NCBI GenBank assembly: GCA_040218445.1
Contig: JAVJRK010000016.1
Coordinates: 1 to 64,000, forward strand
Length of the DNA: 64,000 nt
DNA from: UBA1479 sp040218445
GTDB taxonomy: Bacteria; Pseudomonadota; Alphaproteobacteria; Rhodospirillales; Casp-alpha2
Direction: 5' to 3'
Below the pieces are notes generated by a model that worked only from the letters and a program-made list of their open reading frames with translations, did no database searches and had not been told where the DNA came from. Below, in pieces: positions 8,730 to 16,793 of this stretch. Numbering within the stretch: position 1 is the first letter of the stretch; each line of letters starts with the position of its first letter. The position numbers were made by a program, and so were the translations under genes.

Positions 8730-9470
8730 TCAGACGACCCGGCACACTGCCCCCACGTTGAACAAAGCCCCCAGACAGGCGGATGCATCCCATTCCGGAT
8801 GATCGTTCGAATCTTCCAAAACCCGGCCCAGCGGCGTCCCAGATGCCACCCGTTCGGCAAATTCAAACGCCGCCGGCTCCAAACACCGAACCTCGACCGA
8901 CAAATGCGGGCGCACGACCATGACCTGCTCACCCTCCTCGGGCAACGAAGACAGATCGGATGCCGTGTTCGCCTGATGCGCCTGCCAGATCGATGCGACC
9001 GGCCAGTCCGAGCGCATCAATCGCAATGACGGATGCATTTGAAAACGCAGATTTTCGATGTCTGACGGGTTGCCGCCTGTCAGCACATCGATGCTCGCAG
9101 GCTCCGCATCGGCGGCGTGATAGGATTCGTGCCGCGCCCATTCCAGGCGTGCGACGTCCGCAAGATACGGCAGCGATCTCGCCGGCGTGAACCCGTCGAT
9201 AAAGTCCGCGAAGCCGCCGCCGTAATCGATCAACACGGGCGAGCGTGGCGGCAAGGCCTGAATGAAGGCCCGCGCCATCGCGGAAAAGAATTCATCGCCT
9301 ACCAGTTCCCGGACAACGGGAAACGTCTCTCCCAGGATATCCTGCAGCCCGACCGCCACATTATTCCGGTAGACGTTGAAGCGCGCGGGATCGCCCGTTA
9401 ACCCGTCCGGCACGGCACGGTCAGGGTCAATCAAGGACCTTGCGAACTGACCGGCCGTATCATGCCACAT
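8730..9470 (-). CDS. bufC: DUF2063 protein, bufferin maturation partner BufC (GigB-like)
   Basis: 246 residues from the ATG at 9470 (AAGG eight bases upstream); longer in-frame starts at 9485 or beyond exist. The N-terminal DUF2063 signature is clear: FARSLIDPD, RFNVYRNNVAVGLQDILGE, FPVVRELVGDEFFSAMARAF, LIDYGGGFADFI and LADVARLEWARHE. In characterised systems BufC binds the MNIO enzyme and the precursor peptide and is needed for conversion of core cysteines. The start overlaps the end of the DUF692 gene by 11 bases, suggesting translational coupling. Confidence 0.87.
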   Translation of the reverse strand: MWHDTAGQFARSLIDPDRAVPDGLTGDPARFNVYRNNVAVGLQDILGETFPVVRELVGDEFFSAMARAFIQALPPRSPVLIDYGGGFADFIDGFTPARSLPYLADVARLEWARHESYHAADAEPASIDVLTGGNPSDIENLRFQMHPSLRLMRSDWPVASIWQAHQANTASDLSSLPEEGEQVMVVRPHLSVEVRCLEPAAFEFAERVASGTPLGRVLEDSNDHPEWDASACLGALFNVGAVCRVV

Positions 9471-10329
9471 CGCGCGCGCCTTCATTCGATGACGCGGCGG
9501 CAAGGATGGAATCCGCACGGGCGACTTCGCCCGCCAGAACCGGCCATTCGGGGATATCCGAATCCCATTCGATCAAGGTCGGAAACGCCCCCGCCTGCCC
9601 GATCACCCGCGTGTAAAGCGCCCACACGGGATCGGCAACAGGACGGTCGTGAGTGTCGATCAGAAGACCCTGGTCGCCGCCCCCATCGACGGCATGGCCC
9701 GCAAGATGAACTTCGCCCACAAGATCAAAAGGGAAACCGTCAAGATAGCTTTCCGGGCTTTCTCCGTGATTGGTGCAGGACACAAAAACGTTATTGATGT
9801 CGAGCAGCAACCCGCAGCCCGTGCGCCCGGCGACCTCTTTCAAAAACGGGATTTCGTCGATGGTGCTGGCCTCGAACCGGACATATGTGGACGGGTTTTC
9901 CAAAAGAATGCGCCGCCCAAGATGTTCCTGCACCTGATCGACATGATCCGAGACCAAGTTCAACGTTTCCTGAGTATAAGGCAGCGCCAGCAGATCGTTG
10001 AAGTACTGGCCCTGGTGGGTCGACCAAGCCAGGTGTTCGGACACCAGCGCCGGTTCATACCGATCGACCAGGGTTTTGAGACGGTCCAGATGAGCCCGGT
10101 CCAGTGGATTGGGACCGCCGATCGACAGCCCGACGCCATGCAAAGACAAGGCGTGGCGTTGCCGGATTTCCGTCAGATAGGCATGGGGTGGCCCGCCTGC
10201 GCCCATGTAATTTTCTGGATGGACTTCGAACCAGCCGACGGTCGGTTCCTGCCCCAGTATATCGCGGTAGTGGGCCGGCTTTATGCCGGCCCCGCAACCG
10301 GAAATCATATGTTGGCCGGCGGTCGTCAT
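9460..10329 (-). CDS. bufB: DUF692/MNIO-family iron oxidase, bufferin-modifying BufB (GigA-like)
   Basis: 289 residues with TIM-barrel MNIO motifs: GCGAGIKPAHYRDIL, VGWFEVHPENYMG, HGVGLSIGG, SEHLAW, ILLENPSTYVRF, CGLLLDINNVFVSC and VGEVHLAGHA. The His, Glu and Asp residues in these motifs are the known multinuclear iron ligands of the family. MNIO enzymes oxidise cysteine residues of RiPP precursors; in bufferins they form thiooxazole-type heterocycles that bind copper. A gene encoding the matching DUF2282 precursor lies 24 bases upstream and the DUF2063 partner overlaps downstream. Confidence 0.92.
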   Translation of the reverse strand: MTTAGQHMISGCGAGIKPAHYRDILGQEPTVGWFEVHPENYMGAGGPPHAYLTEIRQRHALSLHGVGLSIGGPNPLDRAHLDRLKTLVDRYEPALVSEHLAWSTHQGQYFNDLLALPYTQETLNLVSDHVDQVQEHLGRRILLENPSTYVRFEASTIDEIPFLKEVAGRTGCGLLLDINNVFVSCTNHGESPESYLDGFPFDLVGEVHLAGHAVDGGGDQGLLIDTHDRPVADPVWALYTRVIGQAGAFPTLIEWDSDIPEWPVLAGEVARADSILAAASSNEGARDVA

Positions 10330-10353
10330 TATCGCGGTCCGCCCGATCTACAC

Positions 10354-10647
10354 TTAGCTGGGCAGGTCGCGTTTAAGCGACGTCAGGCTACCTTTTCGGT
10401 CACCCGGCAGGTCCATTTTCTCGCAGCTGCCCTTGGGCACCAGCACCCAGGCATTGCCTTGGTAATCGACCTTGGACGTCCCGGCGCAGGTGGTGCCCGG
10501 CCCGGCCGCACAATCGTTCTTGCCCGCAAGAGCCACGCCGAAGCATTTTTCCTTGGCAGCCGCCTTGGCGTCAGAGGTAGCAAAACCGGTCGTCGCAGCG
10601 GCGAGGGCGCCGGCAACAACCGCGGCAGCAGTCATCGTACGTTTCAT
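10354..10647 (-). CDS. bufA: DUF2282 bufferin precursor (BufA/GigP-like copper-binding RiPP)
   Basis: 97-residue secreted peptide. A Sec-type signal spans about residues 1-30 (MKRTMTAAAVVAGAL, then Ala-rich). The core has four cysteines at 35, 46, 54 and 75 in the DUF2282 pattern EKCFGVALAGKNDC, GPGTTCAG and PKGSC. Start at 10647 has a good GGAGA ribosome-binding site; the longer open frame upstream is not family-like. The precursor would be modified in the cytosol by BufB/BufC, exported and bind copper in the periplasm. First gene of the four-gene operon. Confidence 0.92.
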   Translation of the reverse strand: MKRTMTAAAVVAGALAAATTGFATSDAKAAAKEKCFGVALAGKNDCAAGPGTTCAGTSKVDYQGNAWVLVPKGSCEKMDLPGDRKGSLTSLKRDLPS

Positions 10648-10682
10648 AAAAGTTCTCCGTTTCTGATCAACTATTGAAGTCG

Positions 10683-10724
10683 AAGGTCGCGAAACCTTGA
10701 GAACAGCTATGACACATACGTCAT
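10683..10724. promoter_or_regulatory. Two 5-6-5 inverted repeats upstream of bufA
   Basis: AAGGT-cgcgaa-ACCTT (10683-10698) and ATGAC-acatac-GTCAT (10709-10724) have identical geometry, five-base arms and six-base spacer. They lie 36-77 bases before the bufA start codon, in the region where an operator would be expected. I found no convincing -35/-10 pair, which would fit an alternative sigma factor, but the sigma class is unknown. Confidence 0.3.
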
Positions 10725-10786
10725 GGCAGGCAAATTCAAGTGAATTCAACTTTATGTGACGGTCAGTGAATATGTTGAAACGCTAG

Positions 10787-11425
10787 CTAGGACGCGCGCT
10801 TCGAGCGGATACAGGCGTCCAATTCGGCCAACTGCGGGTCATCCGCCCCCAGGGCATCCATGGTTTCCAACAGTCTGACCAGATAGTCGTGGTTGGTGCC
10901 GTAACGGCCTGCGGCCTGACACATGATTTCCGCCATGGCATCCTGCGGCATGGGGGGCACGAAATGGGGGTGATCGGGAATGACAACGAAGGTCATGACC
11001 TCGACCGGACCGTCGATCCCTTGGGCCTCTATCCACATGGGCTTGTAAACGCCGGAGTTCTGCTCCCGGTCCCACAGCCGCACCAGGTCTTCATCCAGAT
11101 GGTCTTCGTCCAATTCCAGGACCAGGCCCTGACAGGACTCTCCTTCTTCCGGCACAAGACAAAGCCCCAAACCCGGGCGTTCCGTCGTGCCGCGCGCGCG
11201 GGTCGACCAGATCTGGAAACGCCGTTGATGATCATGCACCGTGGCGGCAAAGGTCGAAACGACACGGCATTCCGGGTTCCACATAAGCGAGCCGAAGGCG
11301 AACACCCGGAACGGAACGCCTATGGGACGTTCGGCAAGAATGCGCGCAATCCCCGCCGCCTTTTGTTCGGGCGTCAGGCGCATCCTGGCCGCAGGCGGGC
11401 CCCAGGTTTTGGCTCCGTCGTTCAT
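10787..11425 (-). CDS. chaC: ChaC-like gamma-glutamylcyclotransferase
   Basis: 212 residues. The fold's substrate loop FRVFAFGSLMWNPE (YGSL-type), then RRFQIWSTRARGTTERPGLGLCL and NSGVYKPMW, with the catalytic Glu expected in the following segment, identify a ChaC-type enzyme that releases 5-oxoproline from glutathione. The start overlaps the prfC stop (ATGA), so the two are probably cotranscribed and coupled. The pairing with release factor 3 has no obvious biochemical logic. Confidence 0.88.
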   Translation of the reverse strand: MNDGAKTWGPPAARMRLTPEQKAAGIARILAERPIGVPFRVFAFGSLMWNPECRVVSTFAATVHDHQRRFQIWSTRARGTTERPGLGLCLVPEEGESCQGLVLELDEDHLDEDLVRLWDREQNSGVYKPMWIEAQGIDGPVEVMTFVVIPDHPHFVPPMPQDAMAEIMCQAAGRYGTNHDYLVRLLETMDALGADDPQLAELDACIRSKRAS

Positions 11426-13026
11426 AATTCGCCGGCGTTTTCCTTGGTCCGGTGGAACTGGATGCCGGGTGCGTTTTCCTGCGTGTGGTTCAAATGCCAG
11501 GCATTGCGCGCCATGAACACGGGCGTGCCTTCATGGTCCTGGGCCATGCTTGCCTGATTGGCATCCAGAAACGCTTTCATGTCGGCCGGATTATCGGCAT
11601 CGACCCAACGGGCGGTGTAAAGCTCCGTCGGCTCGAAATGCACGGGCACGTCGTATTCCGTGCGGATCCGGTCGGCCAGAACATCGAACTGCAGGCCGCC
11701 GACCACGCCGACGATCCAATCGGCGCCGACGGTCGGCTTGAACACGCGGCCAACGCCCTCTTCCGCCAGTTGTTGCAACGCCTTGCCCAGATGCTTGGCC
11801 CGCAAGGGGTCGGCCGGGCGGACCTTCTGCAGCAATTCCGGCGCGAAATTGGGGATGCCGGTAAAGACTAGGTCCTCGCCCTCGGTCAGGGCATCGCCGA
11901 TGCGCAGGTTGCCGTGGTTGGGAATGCCGATGATGTCACCGGCCCAGGCTTCTTCGGCCAATTCCCGGTCCCGCGCCAGAAACAGAACCGGGTTATGGAT
12001 GTTCAGGGTTTTCTGCGTGCGGACATGCTTCATCTTCATGCCGCGCGTGAACTTGCCCGCACACAACCGCACGAATGCGATACGGTCGCGGTGCTTGGGG
12101 TCCATGTTCGCCTGGATCTTGAACACAAATCCCGAAACCTTGTCTTCCGACGGGTCGATGTCGCGGTCGCGCGTATGCTGATGGCGCGGCGGCGGCGCCA
12201 ATTCACCCAAGCCTTGAAGCACCTCGCGCACGCCGAAATTGTTCAGCGCACTGCCGAAGAAGACCGGTGTCATGTTGCCTTGGCGATAGGCCTCGATATC
12301 GAATTCCGGCATCAAGCCGCGCGCCATTTCAACCTCTTCACGAAGCTGCTTGACCGCGTTGTCCGGCAGGGCCGCATCCAGACGCGGGTCTTCCAGCCCT
12401 TCGCAGGCTTCGCCCTCGTCCGGCCGTTCTCCCTTGGACCGGGACAACAGCACCAGGCGGTCCTTGAACAGATCGTAGCACCCCAGGAAATTGCGGCCCA
12501 TCCCGATCGGCCAGCTGGCCGGCGTGATATCCAGCGCCAATGCCTGTTCGATCTCGTCCATCAGATCGAACGGATCGCGCGCTTCGCGGTCCATCTTGTT
12601 GATGAAAGTGATGATCGGCACGTTGCGCAGGCGGCAGACCTCGAACAGCTTACGAGTCTGGGCCTCGATCCCCTTGGCCGCATCGATCACCATGACCGCA
12701 CTGTCGACGGCGGTCAGTGTACGATAAGTATCTTCCGAAAAGTCTTCGTGGCCGGGCGTGTCCAGCAGGTTGAAGGTCTTTCCTTCATAATCGAAGGTCA
12801 TCACCGAGGACGCGACCGAAATGCCGCGTTCGCGTTCCACCTTCATCCAGTCCGAACGCGCACGACGACGCTCGCCGCGCGCCTTCACGGCACCCGCTTC
12901 CTGAATGGCCCCACCGAACAGCAACAATTTTTCTGTCAGCGTCGTCTTACCGGCATCGGGGTGCGAAATAATCGCGAAGGTCCGGCGGCGGGCCACCGGC
13001 TCGGGCAGGTTTTGGCTGTCTGTCAT
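11422..13026 (-). CDS. prfC: Peptide chain release factor 3 (GTPase)
   Basis: 534 residues, the standard RF3 length. GTPase motifs: G1 SHPDAGKTTL, switch II DTPGHEDFSEDTYRTL, G4 NKMDRE. The stretch RARSDWMKVERERGISVASSV distinguishes RF3 from EF-G. Domains II and III follow (GSALNNFGVREVL, MKMKHVRTQKTL). RF3 recycles RF1/RF2 from the ribosome after termination. Coupled downstream to chaC by ATGA. Confidence 0.97.
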   Translation of the reverse strand: MTDSQNLPEPVARRRTFAIISHPDAGKTTLTEKLLLFGGAIQEAGAVKARGERRRARSDWMKVERERGISVASSVMTFDYEGKTFNLLDTPGHEDFSEDTYRTLTAVDSAVMVIDAAKGIEAQTRKLFEVCRLRNVPIITFINKMDREARDPFDLMDEIEQALALDITPASWPIGMGRNFLGCYDLFKDRLVLLSRSKGERPDEGEACEGLEDPRLDAALPDNAVKQLREEVEMARGLMPEFDIEAYRQGNMTPVFFGSALNNFGVREVLQGLGELAPPPRHQHTRDRDIDPSEDKVSGFVFKIQANMDPKHRDRIAFVRLCAGKFTRGMKMKHVRTQKTLNIHNPVLFLARDRELAEEAWAGDIIGIPNHGNLRIGDALTEGEDLVFTGIPNFAPELLQKVRPADPLRAKHLGKALQQLAEEGVGRVFKPTVGADWIVGVVGGLQFDVLADRIRTEYDVPVHFEPTELYTARWVDADNPADMKAFLDANQASMAQDHEGTPVFMARNAWHLNHTQENAPGIQFHRTKENAGEL

Positions 13027-13152
13027 GGGCCGTCTTTTATCCCAACTCGCCGCGAACCACTAGAAATCCTTGGCGGCCGGGGGTGATTTTTCTAAGGTAA
13101 TATGACAAAAAACAAACCTAGGTCATGGGCAATAGAAAAGGAAACGAACATC

Positions 13153-13347
13153 ATGCCGGACGACGACGAACGTCGCAAAAGCGATGACAGGCGTGACAGT
13201 GATCGACGCAGTGACGAACGCCGCGAAAGCGATCGGCGCCAATCGGACGATGGGCCGCCGGCAGGTGAAGACGACCGGCGCACGGATGACAGGCGCCAGG
13301 AACCCCGCCGTCAGGGGGCGCGACGGGAAGGACCGCGCCGCACCTAG
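13153..13347 (+). CDS. Small Arg/Asp-rich repetitive protein, function unknown
   Basis: From the ATG at 13153 (preceded by AAGGAAA, nine bases) 64 residues follow, more than half of them Asp, Glu or Arg, in a degenerate heptad-like repeat (RRKSDDRRDSDRRSDERR and so on), then a Pro/Gly/Arg tail. No hydrophobic core, so probably disordered or nucleic-acid/polyanion binding. The frame extends 17 codons further upstream. Not recognised as a family; the bias means it could be a fortuitous open frame, but the ribosome-binding site favours a real gene. Confidence 0.45.
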   Translation: MPDDDERRKSDDRRDSDRRSDERRESDRRQSDDGPPAGEDDRRTDDRRQEPRRQGARREGPRRT

Positions 13348-13395
13348 CCGCCATATCGGACCGGCAATGTCCATAACTGTGGACACCCCAACCGG

Positions 13396-14076
13396 CTATC
13401 CCAGATGGCGCCACCAATGTTTTTGATTAATCGAGAACACCGGCTGGTAGTGGCGGATTGATGACGCCTTGACCACCGAAGCAATCTGATTGTCCAGGAC
13501 CAAAGGAATGCGCTGGCCTGATTTCGCCGTCATATAGACGACCAGGATGGCGTGCCCAACTTTCAAATTCAGATCCTTGACCGCGACGACGCGCAGATCG
13601 TTGTCATCCCAGCCCAGCATGCGCAGCGACAGGTACTTCATGATCGCGTAGTCTTCGCAATCGCCAAACCGGGCCATGAATTCCTGCGGGGTCGCCCAAT
13701 AGTCGTTCTGGCCCCAGTTGTTCTTATCCTGAATATAGGTCGCCTTGTTCATGCGCTCGTTGACCTGGCGCAACTGGTCTAACTTGTTCTTATCCTTGAC
13801 GCTTTTCAGGAAATTGACCCATTCCGCATTGCCGCAGATCTGCATCTGCCCCGGCCCGGGATAGCATTTCAGGGGCTGATTGCTTTTCCGTTCCTTGGTA
13901 AACCGCTCCAACGCGCCAAGCCATTTCGTGAAGGCCTTAAGGTCGCTGGACTGAACTTCCTTGGTGTTGAAAAAACTGGGTTGCGGCGCAGCGTTCAGCC
14001 CGCCCACGGGCAAGGCTACGATCACGGCCAACGCCGGGATCAAAACACGCAGGTGCCGCAGAATTTTCACCGACAT
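13396..14076 (-). CDS. lapG: Periplasmic LapG-like transglutaminase-type cysteine protease (BTLCP, DUF920)
   Basis: 226 residues from the ATG at 14076 (a TTG lies one codon earlier). Residues 1-30 form a signal peptide (VLIPALAVIVALPVGGLNA). The bacterial transglutaminase-like triad is complete: Cys140 in RFGDCEDYA, His175 in KVGHAILVV, Asp195 in PLVLDNQ; the flanking acidic residues match the LapG calcium site. LapG cuts a di-alanine motif in the N-terminus of giant adhesins, releasing them from the surface. A giant adhesin with TAAG motifs lies 2.7 kb away and a divergent degenerate HD-GYP receptor lies between them. Assignment as the releasing protease is inference from family and context. 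Confidence 0.85.
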   Translation of the reverse strand: MSVKILRHLRVLIPALAVIVALPVGGLNAAPQPSFFNTKEVQSSDLKAFTKWLGALERFTKERKSNQPLKCYPGPGQMQICGNAEWVNFLKSVKDKNKLDQLRQVNERMNKATYIQDKNNWGQNDYWATPQEFMARFGDCEDYAIMKYLSLRMLGWDDNDLRVVAVKDLNLKVGHAILVVYMTAKSGQRIPLVLDNQIASVVKASSIRHYQPVFSINQKHWWRHLG

Positions 14077-14111
14077 CAATCCACCAATGTCCGTTTCGGG
14101 AACGGGCCTAA

Positions 14112-14140
14112 ATTATATCCCGCCTGTTGGTGTCCGCCAA
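14112..14140 (-). promoter_or_regulatory. Candidate promoter of the LapG-like gene
   Basis: On the reverse strand TTGGCG (14135-14140), a 17-nt spacer and a perfect TATAAT (14112-14117) lie 36 nt before the start codon. Confidence 0.55.
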
Positions 14141-14213
14141 CACGGATGATCCGTACCCTAACCAAAGCAGCAATGACAAACCATGATAGCGATCACATGG
14201 GCTGAAAACGTCT

Positions 14214-14241
14214 TTGCTGCAAGGGGTTAAGTCTCTAATAT
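14214..14241 (+). promoter_or_regulatory. Candidate promoter of the HD-GYP receptor gene
   Basis: TTGCTG (14214-14219), 16-nt spacer, TATAAT-like TAATAT (14236-14241), followed by a GGGAG ribosome-binding site before the ATG at 14283. It is back to back with the LapG-like promoter in the same 206-base gap. Confidence 0.4.
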
Positions 14242-14282
14242 GCCTCGAACGATAAAGGGAAGCCGCCTGTTAAGGGAGCACA

Positions 14283-16637
14283 ATGGCGGAAACAGCCGAA
14301 AATCAAGCGGCCGAGGGGGATGCCCCGACGGACGAGGAAAAGCCGAAGAAAGCGAAGCGCGAATTCAACAAGGTCGCGGTCGGGATTTTGCTCGCCGCCG
14401 GCGCGGCCATCGCCATATCGATCTACTTCACGCTTCAATTCATCGACAAAGAACGTGACCGGGACCGCCTGAACTGGCAGGTGCGCCTGGGCATTGTCGC
14501 CGATTTCCGTGCCGCCGCCGTCAATAGCTGGATCGAAGAACAGTTCGGCCATATGCGTGAATTGACGCAGAACGCCTCTCTCCAGCTTTATCTTTCCGAT
14601 GCGTCCGCCGGCGGCAACCAGGACGCAAGCGCCGGTCAGGGCGGCAGCGGCGGTGTTACCGCCATTCCGTCCCTGGGCTCCCTGGACAGCGAATTAGGCG
14701 ACGCCTTATCTTCTGAACTGACCGATGGCAGCAAACCGGCACCGGATTCCGCCCCCGCACCGGCCGCACCGTCGGATTCCCTGGATTCACTGGATGGTGC
14801 CGGCAGCAGCGCCGCATCCGTCGGTTTCCTGCGCAATCTTTTGATCGCCACGGCCGAACGCACGGGCTTCAAGTCCCCGCCCCCCGTGGGTGAGGTCGCC
14901 GCCAATATCGAGCGGCCCGGCGTTGCCGGAATCGGCCTGGTCGACACCAACCTGAATGCCATTGTTTCCACCCCCGACATGCCGCCCCTGAACAAGCGTA
15001 TTCGCGATGCCGCCCGTCAGGCCCTGCAGGGTGATCCGGCGGTCATCGATATCTTCAAGGGCCCGACCAACGAGCCCACCATGGGATTCGTGCTGCCTGT
15101 CTTCAAACTGCAGGAAGGAGCAGGTGCGAAAGCCATCGGCGCCGTGATCGGCATCAAGATCGTCACCGATGATCTGTACAAGCGCCTGAAACAACCGGGT
15201 GAACTGTCCAAGACCTCGGAAAGCTTCATCGTCCGCAAGGCCGGAAACGCGGTCGAATACCTGACGCCGCTGGCCGACGGCACGGCTGCTTTCGAGCGCC
15301 AGATGGCAATTGAAACACCCGATCTGGCATCCGCCTTTGCTTTGGAAAAAACCGGCGGTTTCGAACAAAAACGCGATTATGCCGGTGACGAGGTTCTTGT
15401 TACATCTCGCCCCATCGTCAGCGTGCCGAGCTGGGTCCTGGTCCGCAAGGTATCGACGGAAGAAGCCCTGGCATCGACGGAAACACGCCTGCGCACGACC
15501 CTGATCGTCCTGTTGCTGATCATCGGCGGTGTTTCCGTATCCTTCTTTGCCGTTTGGGCGCATGGCGCATCAGTCCGCGCCAAGCAGGCCATGGCCGACA
15601 TGAAGGTCGCGTTGGAACGGTTTTCCAACATGTCCAAATTCATGAAGGTGGTGACGGACAGCCAACCGACGGAGATCGTCGCCGTCGACGGCAACACGAT
15701 CTACACCTTTTCCAACGCCACCGCGGCAGGTGCCGCCGGGATCAGTACGGACGACATGATGGGTAAGACCATGGCCAGCGTAATGGGCCCGGTGAAAGCT
15801 CAACGTCTGGCGGAAATCAATAACGGCGTGCTCCGCACGTTCGAACGCGAACAGCATATTTCCAGCTTCACCGACCCCGATGCTGATCCCGACGACATCA
15901 ATGCGATTCACGTCATTAAATCAGACCATATCCCGCTCAAGGGAGACCGGGATTATCCGCCGGGTGTTCTGATGGTGCTGGAAGACATTTCGGAACTATC
16001 GCGGGAACGGCGCCGGTCAGAGCGCATGATGCGCCAATTGATCGACACCCTGGTCAGCGTGGTCGACCGTCGGGATCCCTATTCCGCCCACCATTCGGCG
16101 CGCACGGCCGAGGTTGCACGTGAAATCGCGGAAGAAATGGGCCTTTCCGAATTGGAAACCCATACGGTCGATATCGCCGGCAGCCTGATGAATTTGGGCA
16201 AGATCTTCGTCCCGCCGGAAGTCCTGACCAAGACAGGCAACCTCACCGACGAAGAGCGCGAACTTTTGGCCTCGACCTATTTGGTTACGGCCGACCTTTT
16301 GAAAGACGTGACCTTCGAAGGCCCGGTGGTCAAAACGGTCCTGCACATGGGCGAAAACTGGGATGGGACGGGGCGCTTCCACATCTCGGGCGACCGCATC
16401 ATTCCGACGGCCCAGGTTCTGGCCGTCGCCAATGCCTTCGTCGGCATGGCCAGTGCCCGGGCATGGCGCCCCGCCATGGAGTTCCGCAAGGTGATCGATA
16501 TCCTGATGCAGGAAACAGGCAGCAAGTTCGATCACCGCCCGGTCAGCGCCCTGATGAACTTCCTGGAAAACCGGGGGGGCATCGAAAAATGGGCGCACTT
16601 CCGCGACCCCCCTGAATCCGACAAGCCAGAGCATTAA
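14283..16637 (+). CDS. Membrane receptor: periplasmic Cache-like sensor, PAS-like segment and degenerate HD-GYP domain
   Basis: 784 residues. Membrane helices at about 31-53 and 404-427 enclose a 350-residue periplasmic domain with Cache-like features (GIGLVDTNLNAIVSTPD, AIGAVIGIKIVTDDLYKRL) and a low-complexity Gly/Ser/Ala/Pro insert at about 105-180. A cytosolic PAS-like segment (460-575) leads to an HD-GYP fold (580-765). The catalytic motifs are ruined: HD is MN (636-637, SLMNLGK), HHE is HMGE (688-691), GYP is GRF (697-699), and the later metal-binding Asp is Asn717. The surrounding HD-GYP framework (NWDGTG, IPTAQVLAVAN) is intact. It should therefore not hydrolyse c-di-GMP but could bind it or act as a scaffold. 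Divergent to the lapG-like gene and convergent with the giant adhesin. Confidence 0.85.
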   Translation: MAETAENQAAEGDAPTDEEKPKKAKREFNKVAVGILLAAGAAIAISIYFTLQFIDKERDRDRLNWQVRLGIVADFRAAAVNSWIEEQFGHMRELTQNASLQLYLSDASAGGNQDASAGQGGSGGVTAIPSLGSLDSELGDALSSELTDGSKPAPDSAPAPAAPSDSLDSLDGAGSSAASVGFLRNLLIATAERTGFKSPPPVGEVAANIERPGVAGIGLVDTNLNAIVSTPDMPPLNKRIRDAARQALQGDPAVIDIFKGPTNEPTMGFVLPVFKLQEGAGAKAIGAVIGIKIVTDDLYKRLKQPGELSKTSESFIVRKAGNAVEYLTPLADGTAAFERQMAIETPDLASAFALEKTGGFEQKRDYAGDEVLVTSRPIVSVPSWVLVRKVSTEEALASTETRLRTTLIVLLLIIGGVSVSFFAVWAHGASVRAKQAMADMKVALERFSNMSKFMKVVTDSQPTEIVAVDGNTIYTFSNATAAGAAGISTDDMMGKTMASVMGPVKAQRLAEINNGVLRTFEREQHISSFTDPDADPDDINAIHVIKSDHIPLKGDRDYPPGVLMVLEDISELSRERRRSERMMRQLIDTLVSVVDRRDPYSAHHSARTAEVAREIAEEMGLSELETHTVDIAGSLMNLGKIFVPPEVLTKTGNLTDEERELLASTYLVTADLLKDVTFEGPVVKTVLHMGENWDGTGRFHISGDRIIPTAQVLAVANAFVGMASARAWRPAMEFRKVIDILMQETGSKFDHRPVSALMNFLENRGGIEKWAHFRDPPESDKPEH

Positions 16638-16731
16638 TCAGGCACGCCGGACTTTAGAGACCGGCCTCCCCCCTGCACTTCCCCCTTTGTTGAATTACAG
16701 GGGCGTCCTGCGCGCGTGCCAAGCCCGATAG

Positions 16732-16763
16732 AAAAAGGACCGGACGCTTACCGCGCCCGGCCC
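16732..16763 (-). terminator. Strong intrinsic terminator of the giant adhesin gene
   Basis: On the reverse strand, GGGCCGGGCGC (16753-16763) and GCGTCCGGTCC (16737-16747) pair over 11 bases with two G-U pairs around loop GGTAA, followed at once by TTTTT. It begins 31 bases after the adhesin stop codon. On the forward strand the hairpin lacks a U-tract, so it serves the adhesin transcript. Confidence 0.85.
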
Positions 16764-16793
16764 GAAAGTCACCTGATCTAGAGGGGGGTGAGG

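Noticed and set aside
10683..10698. CueR/MerR-type copper operator before bufA
   Set aside because: The arms are in the opposite order (AAGGT...ACCTT rather than ACCTT...AAGGT), so it is not the known CueR site.
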